Part shown: piece by piece, positions 1 to 5,135 of the stretch | Numbering within the stretch: position 1 is the first letter of the stretch | Layout: every line of letters starts with the position of its first letter | Assembly (NCBI GenBank): GCA_964569185.1 | Contig: CAZMTP010000068.1 | Coordinates: 1 to 5,547 of the forward strand | DNA: 5,547 bases | Direction: 5' to 3' | Origin: DATIJP01 sp964569185 | GTDB taxonomy: Bacteria > Chlamydiota > Chlamydiia > Chlamydiales > Rhabdochlamydiaceae | The notes under the pieces: model-generated | The model's input: the letters and a program-made list of their open reading frames with translations, nothing else | Told to the model about the DNA's origin: nothing | Database searches by the model: none | Position numbers and translations under genes: made by a program

Positions 1-358
1 GTATCACATCTATGCCGAAAAGCATCACAAGCCAGGGTCGATCTTGCCAACGACGTGTTGAACCCGCTAACGCAAAGATAACATCGCCCAAATAGGCAAG
101 TGCACCCATGATCGAATCAGGAATGCGAAACCATTTCCACATAATATCAGAGACTTCAGAGTCGAGAACTTGGTGAGACCGATCACCGAAAACAGGGTCC
201 CATGCATGATCAATCAATCGCCATTGATAAAGACCCATATAAACGGCGATTAACACCGCACCCATGGCAAGGCAACTGATAAAAATTCTCTGGCTCCATT
301 TTGATGGATTATAGGCCCATGGCTCAGGAATAGCTTCTAAATAAAAATCATTTTTCAT
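1..358 (-). CDS. Vitamin K epoxide reductase (VKOR)-like membrane protein, N-terminal part (3' end outside window)
   Basis: The reading frame is open for 119 codons from the ATG at 358 and runs off the left edge. An in-frame TAA lies upstream and no other ATG lies between, so this start is well supported. A short cytoplasmic N-terminus is followed by a hydrophobic helix at about residues 25-45, a polar segment with HAWDPVFG and VLDSEVSD, then IPDSIMGALAYLGD and RPWLVMLFGID at the start of a further helix. From memory, the WDP.FG / VL.S.VS / IPD..LGALAYL pattern belongs to bacterial VKOR-family proteins. These transfer electrons from thiols to quinones, supporting disulfide formation. The diagnostic CXXC would lie beyond the edge, and the visible part has only one Cys (about residue 29), so catalytic competence cannot be judged. 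It lies 79 bp downstream of the exporter on the same strand with no terminator visible between them, so co-transcription is likely. Confidence 0.62.
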   Translation of the reverse strand, partial: MKNDFYLEAIPEPWAYNPSKWSQRIFISCLAMGAVLIAVYMGLYQWRLIDHAWDPVFGDRSHQVLDSEVSDIMWKWFRIPDSIMGALAYLGDVIFALAGSTRRWQDRPWLVMLFGIDVI

Positions 359-437
359 ACTTCTCGATGTAGTTGAGAAAAGGCCTGTGGCGCAGCACTC
401 TTAAAACCAGCTTTAAATTATTTCTGTATTTAATCCA

Positions 438-1826
438 TTAAAAGTTACGTAGAGCTTTCTTGTTTTTTAGCTGAATTCGAACCCAAATGGCTCCGAAAAG
501 GACTAATGCAGCAAATGCGATATTGAAATTGATCGCACCGTGAAAAGCAGGCAAAAAGGAAGTTTGCATCTGTATTGAATGGAAAACAGCTGTGCTTGCG
601 GCCAATAAAATAGATCCCACAAGATTCCAAATCGTGAAGATCATTCCCATGGCAGCTCCGATTTCATGAGCAGCAATAACCTGATTAGCGGCCGTCATAG
701 TCGCTGCGTTGCTTAAGCCCCAATTAATACCTAGTAAAAAAAAGGGGAGCACTAGAAACAGCAAAGGAGTGTGCAGTTCAAGAACACGATGAAGTACAAT
801 AGCTAAAAATGCGATTAAATTTGAGATAAAGAGAAGATTGGCACATCCAAACCATTTTTCTAATCGGTTAAAAGCAAAAGAAATCAAGACTTGTGCGGCA
901 GGTATGACAGCGATTAGAAGTCCGATGAAGAAAGGAGAAAGCTCTCGAAGAATGCGAAGATAGAGGGGGTCGAAAAACATGAAGACTGTAGAAGCCACAC
1001 CTCCAAACGCACAGCTAAGAGCTGCTAGAACTATGAGACTCTTTTTGAATATGTGAAGATCTAGCAGCGAATTTTGAGAACGTGCATCTAAAACGAGCAA
1101 ACAAATCAGTGCAATGATCCCCAAACCTAACCAAATCCATGCTCCTATCGAGATCCAGTTGCTTTGCGCACCAGCAATGATACCATAGAGCAGAGATCCT
1201 AAGCCAAAAATCAGAAGCACAAGACCTGTCCAATCGATTCGAGTCGAAGGCTTTTTATGAGAGTACCCTTTCAAACTAAAGGAACAAGCACCGAGTCCAA
1301 TGGCAATGAGAGGAAGGTTGATCCAAAAAACCCACCTCCACCCGAGAAGCGCAATTAAAATACCCCCTAGAAATGGGCCAATCATCAGTCCAAATCCTGT
1401 CACTCCTGCATAGACACTAATGGCACGAACTCTTTCTCTTTCTGGAAATACATTAGACAACAAAGCAGTAGAAGCAACCAAAATCGCTGATGCACCAAGG
1501 GATTGCATTCCTCGAAATAGCACTAAGGCTTCCACGTTTGAGCTGAGACCTGCACCAAAAGCAGCGATTGCAAACAGAACCACTCCTGAATAAAATATCT
1601 TTTTTCTCCCCCACAAATCAGCAAATTTACCAAGAGCAATTAAGGTCATGCTTAGGACAATCGTGAAGATATTTGCGATCCATTGTAATTGAAGAATACT
1701 CGCATTTAATGCTGTCTGGATAAATGGTAATGCGGTATTGACAATGGTCGCGTCTAAGAACGCTGTGAAAGCAAGCAGGCACACTCCAAGGAGCGCCCAC
1801 CATTTATAGCGAAATCGATCATCCAT
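438..1826 (-). CDS. MFS transporter, DHA2 (EmrB/QacA) family, 14-helix drug:H+ antiporter type
   Basis: This 462-residue polytopic protein has normal DHA2 length and about 14 hydrophobic segments. Signature motifs are in order: LDATIVNTALP in helix 1 (residues 24-34, motif D1), GKFADLWGRKK in the loop after helix 2 (66-76, motif A), FRGMQSLGAS in helix 4 (104-113, motif B with its Arg) and GVTGFGLMIGPFLGG in helix 5 (141-155, the antiporter motif C). GWRWVFWINLP (162-172) precedes helix 6. By family knowledge it is an inner-membrane, proton-driven exporter of drugs or other amphipathic compounds; the substrate cannot be read from sequence. No adjacent EmrA-type membrane fusion protein is visible, so it probably acts alone in the inner membrane. 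The ATG has no Shine-Dalgarno sequence, and a candidate promoter ends 7 bases upstream, so the mRNA may be leaderless. The composition is more AT-rich than the neighbouring methyltransferase/anhydrase unit. Confidence 0.93.
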   Translation of the reverse strand: MDDRFRYKWWALLGVCLLAFTAFLDATIVNTALPFIQTALNASILQLQWIANIFTIVLSMTLIALGKFADLWGRKKIFYSGVVLFAIAAFGAGLSSNVEALVLFRGMQSLGASAILVASTALLSNVFPERERVRAISVYAGVTGFGLMIGPFLGGILIALLGWRWVFWINLPLIAIGLGACSFSLKGYSHKKPSTRIDWTGLVLLIFGLGSLLYGIIAGAQSNWISIGAWIWLGLGIIALICLLVLDARSQNSLLDLHIFKKSLIVLAALSCAFGGVASTVFMFFDPLYLRILRELSPFFIGLLIAVIPAAQVLISFAFNRLEKWFGCANLLFISNLIAFLAIVLHRVLELHTPLLFLVLPFFLLGINWGLSNAATMTAANQVIAAHEIGAAMGMIFTIWNLVGSILLAASTAVFHSIQMQTSFLPAFHGAINFNIAFAALVLFGAIWVRIQLKNKKALRNF

Positions 1827-1833
1827 AATTCGG

Positions 1834-1862
1834 AAAATAGAGGAAAAACCTTTTCAGATCAA
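1834..1862 (-). promoter_or_regulatory. Candidate sigma70-type promoter for the MFS exporter
   Basis: On the minus strand, TTGATC (1857-1862) and TATTTT (1834-1839) each match 4 of 6 consensus bases and are separated by exactly 17 bp. The -10 box ends 7 bases before the ATG, so transcription would start at or next to the start codon. This agrees with the missing ribosome binding site. The -35 box overlaps the stop codon of the tag remnant. Both boxes are imperfect, so this remains a prediction. Confidence 0.35.
1846..1858. repeat. 13-bp direct repeat, copy 1 (flanks the tag remnant)
   Basis: AAACCTTTTCAGA occurs here and again at 2013-2025 in the same orientation. The two copies enclose the tag remnant and the anhydrase terminator. 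This copy lies in the spacer of the candidate exporter promoter. Confidence 0.6.
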
Positions 1863-1981
1863 CGATCTGAGCACCAACAATCGACGAGATGATCGTCGAC
1901 AAGGCCGACGGCTTGCATAAACGCATAGATGATTGTGGCTCCAATGAAAGTCATCCCCCGTTTCTTAAGGTCTTTTAACAG
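1859..1981 (-). pseudogene. tag: C-terminal remnant of 3-methyladenine DNA glycosylase I
   Basis: Reading the minus strand from 1981 down to the TGA at 1859-1861 gives about 40 residues that match the end of Tag. KDLKKRG is followed by FIGAT, YAFMQAVGLV, then DDHLVDCWC. The family ends the same way, with S-K-x-L-K-K-R-G-F-K-F-V-G, Y-x-F-M-Q-A, and N-D-H-x-x-x-C carrying the last two zinc ligands; His and Cys are both kept here. Intact Tag is about 190 residues, and its N-terminal Cys/His ligands and helix-hairpin catalytic body are missing. No start codon with an RBS precedes the fragment, and the frame hits a TAA about 30 bases upstream of the homology. Homology begins right after the T-tract of the anhydrase terminator, so a rearrangement probably replaced the rest. 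The retained end shows no frameshift, so the loss may be fairly recent. It sits 32 bp before the exporter, on the same strand. Confidence 0.8.
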
Positions 1982-1982
1982 T

Positions 1983-2009
1983 ATAAAAACAGGCCATGTG
2001 ACACGCCCT
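1983..2009 (-). terminator. Rho-independent terminator of the methyltransferase-carbonic anhydrase unit
   Basis: On the minus strand, AGGGCGTG and CATGGCCT (1991-2009) pair around a TCA loop as an 8-position stem with one G-G mismatch and one G-U pair. A run of five T (1985-1989) follows one base later. It begins 11 bases after the anhydrase stop codon, which is the expected place. Confidence 0.6.
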
Positions 2010-2012
2010 TAT

Positions 2013-2025
2013 AAACCTTTTCAGA
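2013..2025. repeat. 13-bp direct repeat, copy 2 (overlaps the carbonic anhydrase stop codon)
   Basis: This is an exact copy of AAACCTTTTCAGA found at 1846-1858, 167 bp apart. It contains the TGA stop of the carbonic anhydrase (2021-2023). An exact 13-base match within about 200 bp is unlikely by chance but not impossible. Confidence 0.6.
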
Positions 2026-2644
2026 GAAGTTCAACCTTTCCTGTCTGCAGATTATAGTAGGCGGCTTCGATGTCGATTTGTTTTTTCTTGGCCAGTTTCG
2101 CCAGCTTGCCGGAATGAAGAAGCAAGTCTTTCATATTCAGCGCGTTTGCTTTGATCGCCGCTTTGAGCACCTCGGCTGGATCGCGATCTTTCACCCCTTT
2201 TACCGCGGGTCCGATAATCAGGGAAAGAGCGGGTATTTCTTCCGTTTTCCCCTGCATGACATTTTTGATCACCCCGCAGTTTTCATGGCCAAGGATCAGG
2301 ACCAATACCGATTTTAACGACAGAACGGAGAATTCGATGCTTTCGCGTTCTAGAGGACCAATGACGTTCCCCGCCACGCGAACGATAAACAGATCGCCGA
2401 TTCCCTCATCAAAGATGATTTCGGGAGAGACCCTCGAATCGGAACACCCAACGATCACCGCGTAAGGAGCCTGGCTTGCCCGGCTTACCTCTCTCCTGTC
2501 AGCAGTCCGGTTCGGGTGTTCCAATGCATCTTGGACATAGCGTTCGTTGCCCTGCATCAGCCGCTTTAAAGCGTCTGAGGGAGAAAGATCTACATTGTTA
2601 TACCCGAACAGGTTGATGAAGGCCGCAACAAATAGGATTCTCAA
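2021..2644 (-). CDS. Beta-class carbonic anhydrase, probably exported
   Basis: This zinc enzyme interconverts CO2 and bicarbonate. The 207-residue protein has the full beta-class active site: CSDSR at 67-71 gives the zinc ligand Cys67 and the Asp69-Arg71 dyad, and GHENCG at 119-124 gives ligands His120 and Cys123. FVVRVAGN-like and GIGDLF segments (81-93) and the family's usual C-terminal end are present, so it should be active. Residues 3-14 are hydrophobic after a single Arg and resemble a short signal peptide, suggesting a periplasmic enzyme, although no clear cleavage site is visible. The start is TTG at 2642-2644, preceded by AAGGAAAGGAAT; no ATG or GTG start is available, because the next in-frame upstream stop is the TAG of the methyltransferase gene. 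It lies 48 bp after that gene on the same strand and is followed by a terminator, so the two form a likely operon. Confidence 0.95.
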   Translation of the reverse strand: MRILFVAAFINLFGYNNVDLSPSDALKRLMQGNERYVQDALEHPNRTADRREVSRASQAPYAVIVGCSDSRVSPEIIFDEGIGDLFIVRVAGNVIGPLERESIEFSVLSLKSVLVLILGHENCGVIKNVMQGKTEEIPALSLIIGPAVKGVKDRDPAEVLKAAIKANALNMKDLLLHSGKLAKLAKKKQIDIEAAYYNLQTGKVELL

Positions 2645-2692
2645 ATTCCTTTCCTTGTCAATTATGCCTATATAGAAATGCGATTTTCTCCG

Positions 2693-3871
2693 CTACTTGC
2701 CTGACAGTGAGGAGGGGGCAAGTTTTTCGCGGGCAAGCTCATAGTTAGCCTGTATCTGGGATCTATATTCAGGCGGCAGATTGGGATTTGCGAGCAATTT
2801 ATTGCAGGCGTCGAAGCCTTCCTTAAACTTTCCCAGCAACAGGGCACAGTTGGCAAACTCGATCAGTATGGCATGGTCGTAGGCCGCGTATTCGACACAG
2901 ATATCTTGTGCAGGGCAGGGATGAGACAGCGCATATTTTGCCAGGAGATACCCCAACAGGACATTGCCTTTCTCGCGATAGATTTTAGCGCTTTGAAAGA
3001 GGGGCTCGGCACGTGTAGAGCGAAGACTATAGGCTTTAAAAAAACTCTCCAATGCCAAATCTGACTCGTTCATGTTTGTTTGACTGAGGCCAAGATGATA
3101 GAGCTTGAAAAAGATCTCTTGGTCTTCAGTAATGGGAATGAAAGGCCTGCTTTTTTTATTCCGGGGGGTGAAATCACGATGGACGAACACAAGGTCTTGT
3201 TCGCCGATGCGTTGCACAAAACAGAACCCTTTTTCTTTGAGAAAAGGAAGAAATCGAGAATCATTATAGTTGTCTTCTACCGTAATCACATCGATCTGGA
3301 CCTGAGAAAAATCAATGCTCGACAAGATCTCAAATTCACCCCCCTCGGTGTCTATGCTAAGAAAATTCACATGGGTGATATTGTTTTGTTTTAAGACATC
3401 GTTCAACAAATAACATTTTACCTTTATGGACTGAACGGAACCTCCATGACGGGAGAGTTCGTAATTCAGGCGTTGAAAATGCAAAGGATGATAGTATTTT
3501 TCGAGTCCCGATAGCAATTCGATGTTATATGTACCAGGAGGACTTACCACTCTCAAGAACTGACCGTCGCCAGAATAATTTGCGATACATCCTTGAATGC
3601 AGCGGCATTTTCTATTCGCGACTAATTGATCGAATATTTCGGGAATTGGCTCTATGCAAATACCGGTCCACCCCAATTCCTGTTCAAAAAAATAGGAATT
3701 GCTCAAGGTGATCCCATCATGAGCGCCGATATCTACAAAAACTCCCGATTTGTAATCCCAAAAATAGTTTTCGTGGATCATTTTATCCTGACCGCATTGG
3801 CTGTAATAGGCGCTAGAGCAGATCCAGGGCAGCAGAAGAAAAATCCCCGCGAACAGCATCCCTTTTTTCAT
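2693..3871 (-). CDS. Secreted FkbM-family methyltransferase fused to a helical, TPR-like C-terminal region
   Basis: The protein has 392 residues. Residues 1-21 form a Sec signal peptide (MKKG, hydrophobic core, CSSA before the likely cut). The FkbM domain covers about 22-235: SQCGQDK (24-30), the SAM-binding loop VFVDIGAHDG (44-53), the acidic IEP (73-75) and the hallmark SIDTEGGEFEIL (172-183). Family members use S-adenosylmethionine to O-methylate sugars or polyketides; the acceptor here is unknown. From about 250 the sequence becomes helical and repeat-like, with RAEPLFQSAKIYREKG (287-302), GYLLAKYAL (307-315) and GKFKEGFDACNKLL (347-360). I recognise this pattern from the C-terminal halves of some bacterial and giant-virus glycosyltransferases, where it follows a sugar-transfer domain rather than a methyltransferase. 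The ATG has a good SD (AGGAG, 10-base spacing). Export of a SAM-dependent enzyme is odd because SAM is cytoplasmic; the helix may instead be a membrane anchor or a secretion signal. Confidence 0.88.
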   Translation of the reverse strand: MKKGMLFAGIFLLLPWICSSAYYSQCGQDKMIHENYFWDYKSGVFVDIGAHDGITLSNSYFFEQELGWTGICIEPIPEIFDQLVANRKCRCIQGCIANYSGDGQFLRVVSPPGTYNIELLSGLEKYYHPLHFQRLNYELSRHGGSVQSIKVKCYLLNDVLKQNNITHVNFLSIDTEGGEFEILSSIDFSQVQIDVITVEDNYNDSRFLPFLKEKGFCFVQRIGEQDLVFVHRDFTPRNKKSRPFIPITEDQEIFFKLYHLGLSQTNMNESDLALESFFKAYSLRSTRAEPLFQSAKIYREKGNVLLGYLLAKYALSHPCPAQDICVEYAAYDHAILIEFANCALLLGKFKEGFDACNKLLANPNLPPEYRSQIQANYELAREKLAPSSLSGK

Positions 3872-3922
3872 ACGGAAAAAACTCCTGGTAATCAGAGCGG
3901 TAAAAAAGTGACAATCTGCCGG

Positions 3923-3952
3923 TTTATATCACGCGGCCTCCACCAAATGCAA
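3923..3952 (-). promoter_or_regulatory. Promoter of the FkbM methyltransferase-carbonic anhydrase unit
   Basis: On the minus strand, TTGCAT (3947-3952) and TATAAA (3923-3928) are separated by 18 bp. A TG dinucleotide one base before the -10 box makes it an extended -10. Transcription would start near 3916, leaving a leader of about 45 bases that contains the SD sequence. Confidence 0.55.
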
Positions 3953-3956
3953 CGAG

Positions 3957-3980
3957 TTTTTTCCCAGATCTCGAGAAAAA
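3957..3980. promoter_or_regulatory. Imperfect palindrome between the divergent units, possible operator
   Basis: This is a 12+12 base inverted repeat centred on AGATCT (3966-3971), with T-rich and A-rich arms and 9 of 12 positions matching. It lies immediately upstream of the minus-strand -35 box and upstream of the divergent DUF5674 gene, where a regulator of either unit could bind. A second stem-loop, GAGAA/TTCTC enclosing AGGT-GGG-ACCT, overlaps it at 3973-3996. No regulator gene is visible nearby. Confidence 0.3.
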
Positions 3981-4058
3981 GGTGGGACCTATTCTCTCCA
4001 AAATATCTGCCCTTTTTTGGAAATTTCAGTACACTGGGAGAAAGTGGAGAATCCGTGC

Positions 4059-4409
4059 ATGCAGGCAAAACTCATTGAAAAATGTGTCAGCAAAGCTGAA
4101 CTGCTTCCCTTGCAACTAAAAGGACATGTTGCCCTGGTCAAGGCTGTTGTGGACATCAGGCGCGCCGTCATGATTGCCGGAACATCCATGCATTCAGACG
4201 CGGAAACATTGCTACTCGAGCAAGGCTCGAAACAGGCGGATCTATGGGGGATCAATCTCTATCTTAAAAAATCCCGCGACGAGTGGATTGAATACGCTTC
4301 CATGATTAATCTCAGACCCTGGCAAGACAACGATTCCCGCGGTGTTGACGATCCGGTGATCCGCCAGAAAATCCGCAAGATCGTCGATCAGTTGGTGAAA
4401 GAATCGTGA
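4059..4409 (+). CDS. DUF5674 family protein
   Basis: This 116-residue soluble protein of unknown function matches the DUF5674 pattern as I remember it over almost its whole length. It has VKAVVDI (27-33), H-x-DAE-x-LLLEQGSKQ-x-DLWGINLY (45-68), WIEYASMINLRP (76-87), the SRGVDDP segment (93-99) and a final amphipathic helix IRQKIRKIVDQLV. Family members are small single-domain proteins with no established biochemistry. The invariant His-x-Asp-Ala-Glu, Trp and Arg residues suggest a binding or active site, but that is inference. The ATG at 4059 is chosen because GGAGA lies 8 bases upstream and the conserved region starts soon after; an in-frame TTG at 4017 has no SD. Its TGA overlaps the GTG start of the next gene, so the two are probably coupled. 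It is divergent from the methyltransferase unit. Confidence 0.88.
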   Translation: MQAKLIEKCVSKAELLPLQLKGHVALVKAVVDIRRAVMIAGTSMHSDAETLLLEQGSKQADLWGINLYLKKSRDEWIEYASMINLRPWQDNDSRGVDDPVIRQKIRKIVDQLVKES

Positions 4410-4744
4410 CCGCTAGCCATTTGTCTTTAGCAGCCGGGAGCTGGGCCAAATTCTCTCTTGAAGAACAGCTCGGCAATATTGGCAGCGAAGTGAGCCGGGC
4501 CATTCGGGCCAAGGAAGAAAGGGAATATTATTGGGCAGCCGTTGCGCGGGCTCTTGATCTCTTTTATCTTACGATTGAAGACTTCCGATGGAGAGGCCGT
4601 TTGAGAGAAATCGTGCGCGCAAAAGAACTGTTTTGCGCCGCCGCGTTGGGAAGCGATGAATACAAGACCTCTCTGGAAGATCTCGATACTTATTTCCGTT
4701 ATTTTGCTCTTCTTGCCCGCGCGAACCGGCAAAAAGCCATCTAA
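4406..4744 (+). CDS. Uncharacterised helical protein coupled to DUF5674
   Basis: The protein has 112 residues and starts at GTG (4406), which overlaps the preceding TGA as GTGA. No strong SD is seen, which fits translational coupling. It has no signal peptide or membrane segment and is predicted to be largely alpha-helical. Recognisable blocks are SLEEQLGNIGSEVSRAI (17-33), AVARALDLFYLTIED (45-59), RWRGRLREIVRAKE (61-74) and DEYKTSLEDLDTYFRYFALLAR (84-105). I recall similar NIGSEVSRAI ... RGRL+EI sequences as an unnamed family of about 110 to 130 residues in diverse bacteria. I believe it recurs beside small DUF proteins such as DUF5674, but I cannot verify this here. The function is unknown. 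The overlap suggests a stoichiometric partner of DUF5674, for example a complex subunit or an antagonist pair. Confidence 0.82.
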   Translation: MTASHLSLAAGSWAKFSLEEQLGNIGSEVSRAIRAKEEREYYWAAVARALDLFYLTIEDFRWRGRLREIVRAKELFCAAALGSDEYKTSLEDLDTYFRYFALLARANRQKAI

Positions 4745-4760
4745 CCACCTGGGATTGCAA

Positions 4761-4790
4761 GTTGGGCCTTTCTTCGCTACTTTGCCCAAC
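4761..4790 (+). other. Inverted repeat (hairpin) after the DUF5674 pair
   Basis: GTTGGGC (4761-4767) and GCCCAAC (4784-4790) form a perfect 7-bp stem with a 16-base loop, 16 bases after the second gene's stop. There is no T-tract, so it is not a classical Rho-independent terminator. It could stabilise the 3' end or act in Rho-dependent termination. Confidence 0.4.
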
Positions 4791-4830
4791 ATTCGGTTTG
4801 AAAAATACCCGTCCCTCTGTCGAAGACTTG

Positions 4831-4856
4831 CGAAGCAGGCCGGGTTTCTCGCTTCG
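4831..4856 (+). other. Second inverted repeat in the same spacer
   Basis: CGAAGC (4831-4836) and GCTTCG (4851-4856) pair across a 14-base loop, and an outer G-T wobble extends the stem to 7. No T-tract follows on either strand. Apart from this hairpin, the one before it and a possible 15-codon ORF, I see no gene or homologous fragment between 4745 and 4970. Confidence 0.3.
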
Positions 4857-4884
4857 TGATCAACAACTTAAGGAAATAAAGCCG

Positions 4885-4932
4885 ATGTGCAAAACTCTGA
4901 AGATAGACAAAAAAGCGAAAACCTGTAAGTAA
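4885..4932 (+). CDS. Possible 15-residue Lys-rich peptide ORF
   Basis: ATG at 4885 opens 15 codons ending in TAA, encoding MCKTLKIDKKAKTCK. AGGA (4871-4874) lies 10 bases upstream, an acceptable ribosome binding site. The peptide has six Lys and a Cys near each end. It could be a leader peptide for the downstream lipoprotein gene, 38 bases away, or chance. No homologue is known to me. Confidence 0.2.
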   Translation: MCKTLKIDKKAKTCK

Positions 4933-4970
4933 GAAAATATGTGAGAGATTTAGAAAAAAAGGAATAAGTT

Positions 4971-5135
4971 ATGAATAAGATTTTTTTTATCCTGGGTCTT
5001 CTCGTTTTTTCTTCTTGCGGCCCACGAGATTTAGCTGATAGAGGCGATTACGACGATCATCGAGATCATGGCCATCGCCACCACCACGACCGCGATCGCG
5101 ATGATGATGACAACAGGCATTGGTGGTGGTGGTAG
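4971..5135 (+). CDS. Small predicted lipoprotein with Asp/His/Arg-rich mature part and WWWW terminus
   Basis: This 54-codon gene has AAGGA 7 bases before its ATG. MNKIFFILGLLVFSSC (1-16) is a lipoprotein signal: one Lys, a hydrophobic core, then FSSC as a relaxed lipobox with Cys16 as the lipidated residue. The mature 39 residues are dominated by Asp, His and Arg (seven His, including HRHHHDRDRDDDD at 36-48) and end in RHWWWW. The His/Asp cluster suggests binding of divalent metals such as zinc or nickel, and the Trp run suggests membrane or peptidoglycan-surface contact; both are inference. The SD, lipobox and clean stop make it a real gene despite its size, although the low-complexity composition defeats ordinary homology detection. 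I recognise no named family. The four TGG codons and the stop lie inside a hairpin (5119-5150). An antisense ORF over this gene is a shadow of its repetitive sequence. Confidence 0.72.
   Translation: MNKIFFILGLLVFSSCGPRDLADRGDYDDHRDHGHRHHHDRDRDDDDNRHWWWW

Noticed and set aside
359..437. Terminator between the exporter and the VKOR-like gene
   Set aside because: No stem longer than about 3 bp with a T-tract is found, so co-transcription is the simpler reading.
2151..2465. Plus-strand ORF opposite the carbonic anhydrase
   Set aside because: It is antisense to a clear enzyme gene with intact catalytic motifs; its translation shows no domain and it has no convincing RBS.
3080..3394. Plus-strand ORF opposite the FkbM methyltransferase
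   Set aside because: It lies wholly inside a well-supported gene on the other strand and has no recognisable features.
4017..4058. Extended TTG start for the DUF5674 gene
   Set aside because: It has no SD, the added 14 residues are not part of the recognisable family, and the ATG at 4059 has GGAGA at good spacing.
3626..4078. 150-codon plus-strand ORF running from the methyltransferase into the divergent promoter region
   Set aside because: It overlaps the signal peptide and SAM domain of the methyltransferase and the promoter; the translation is low in plausible structure.
4427..4792. 121-codon minus-strand ORF opposite the DUF5674 partner
   Set aside because: The plus-strand frame has recognisable conserved blocks and coupling to DUF5674; the minus frame has neither.
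4656..4859. Plus-strand ORF extending past the DUF5674 partner
   Set aside because: It starts inside the partner gene in another frame and shows no family pattern; its tail covers two hairpins.
5036..5132. Microsatellite or CRISPR-like repeat
   Set aside because: The repetition is codon-level (His, Asp and Trp runs) within an ORF; there are no spaced identical repeats.
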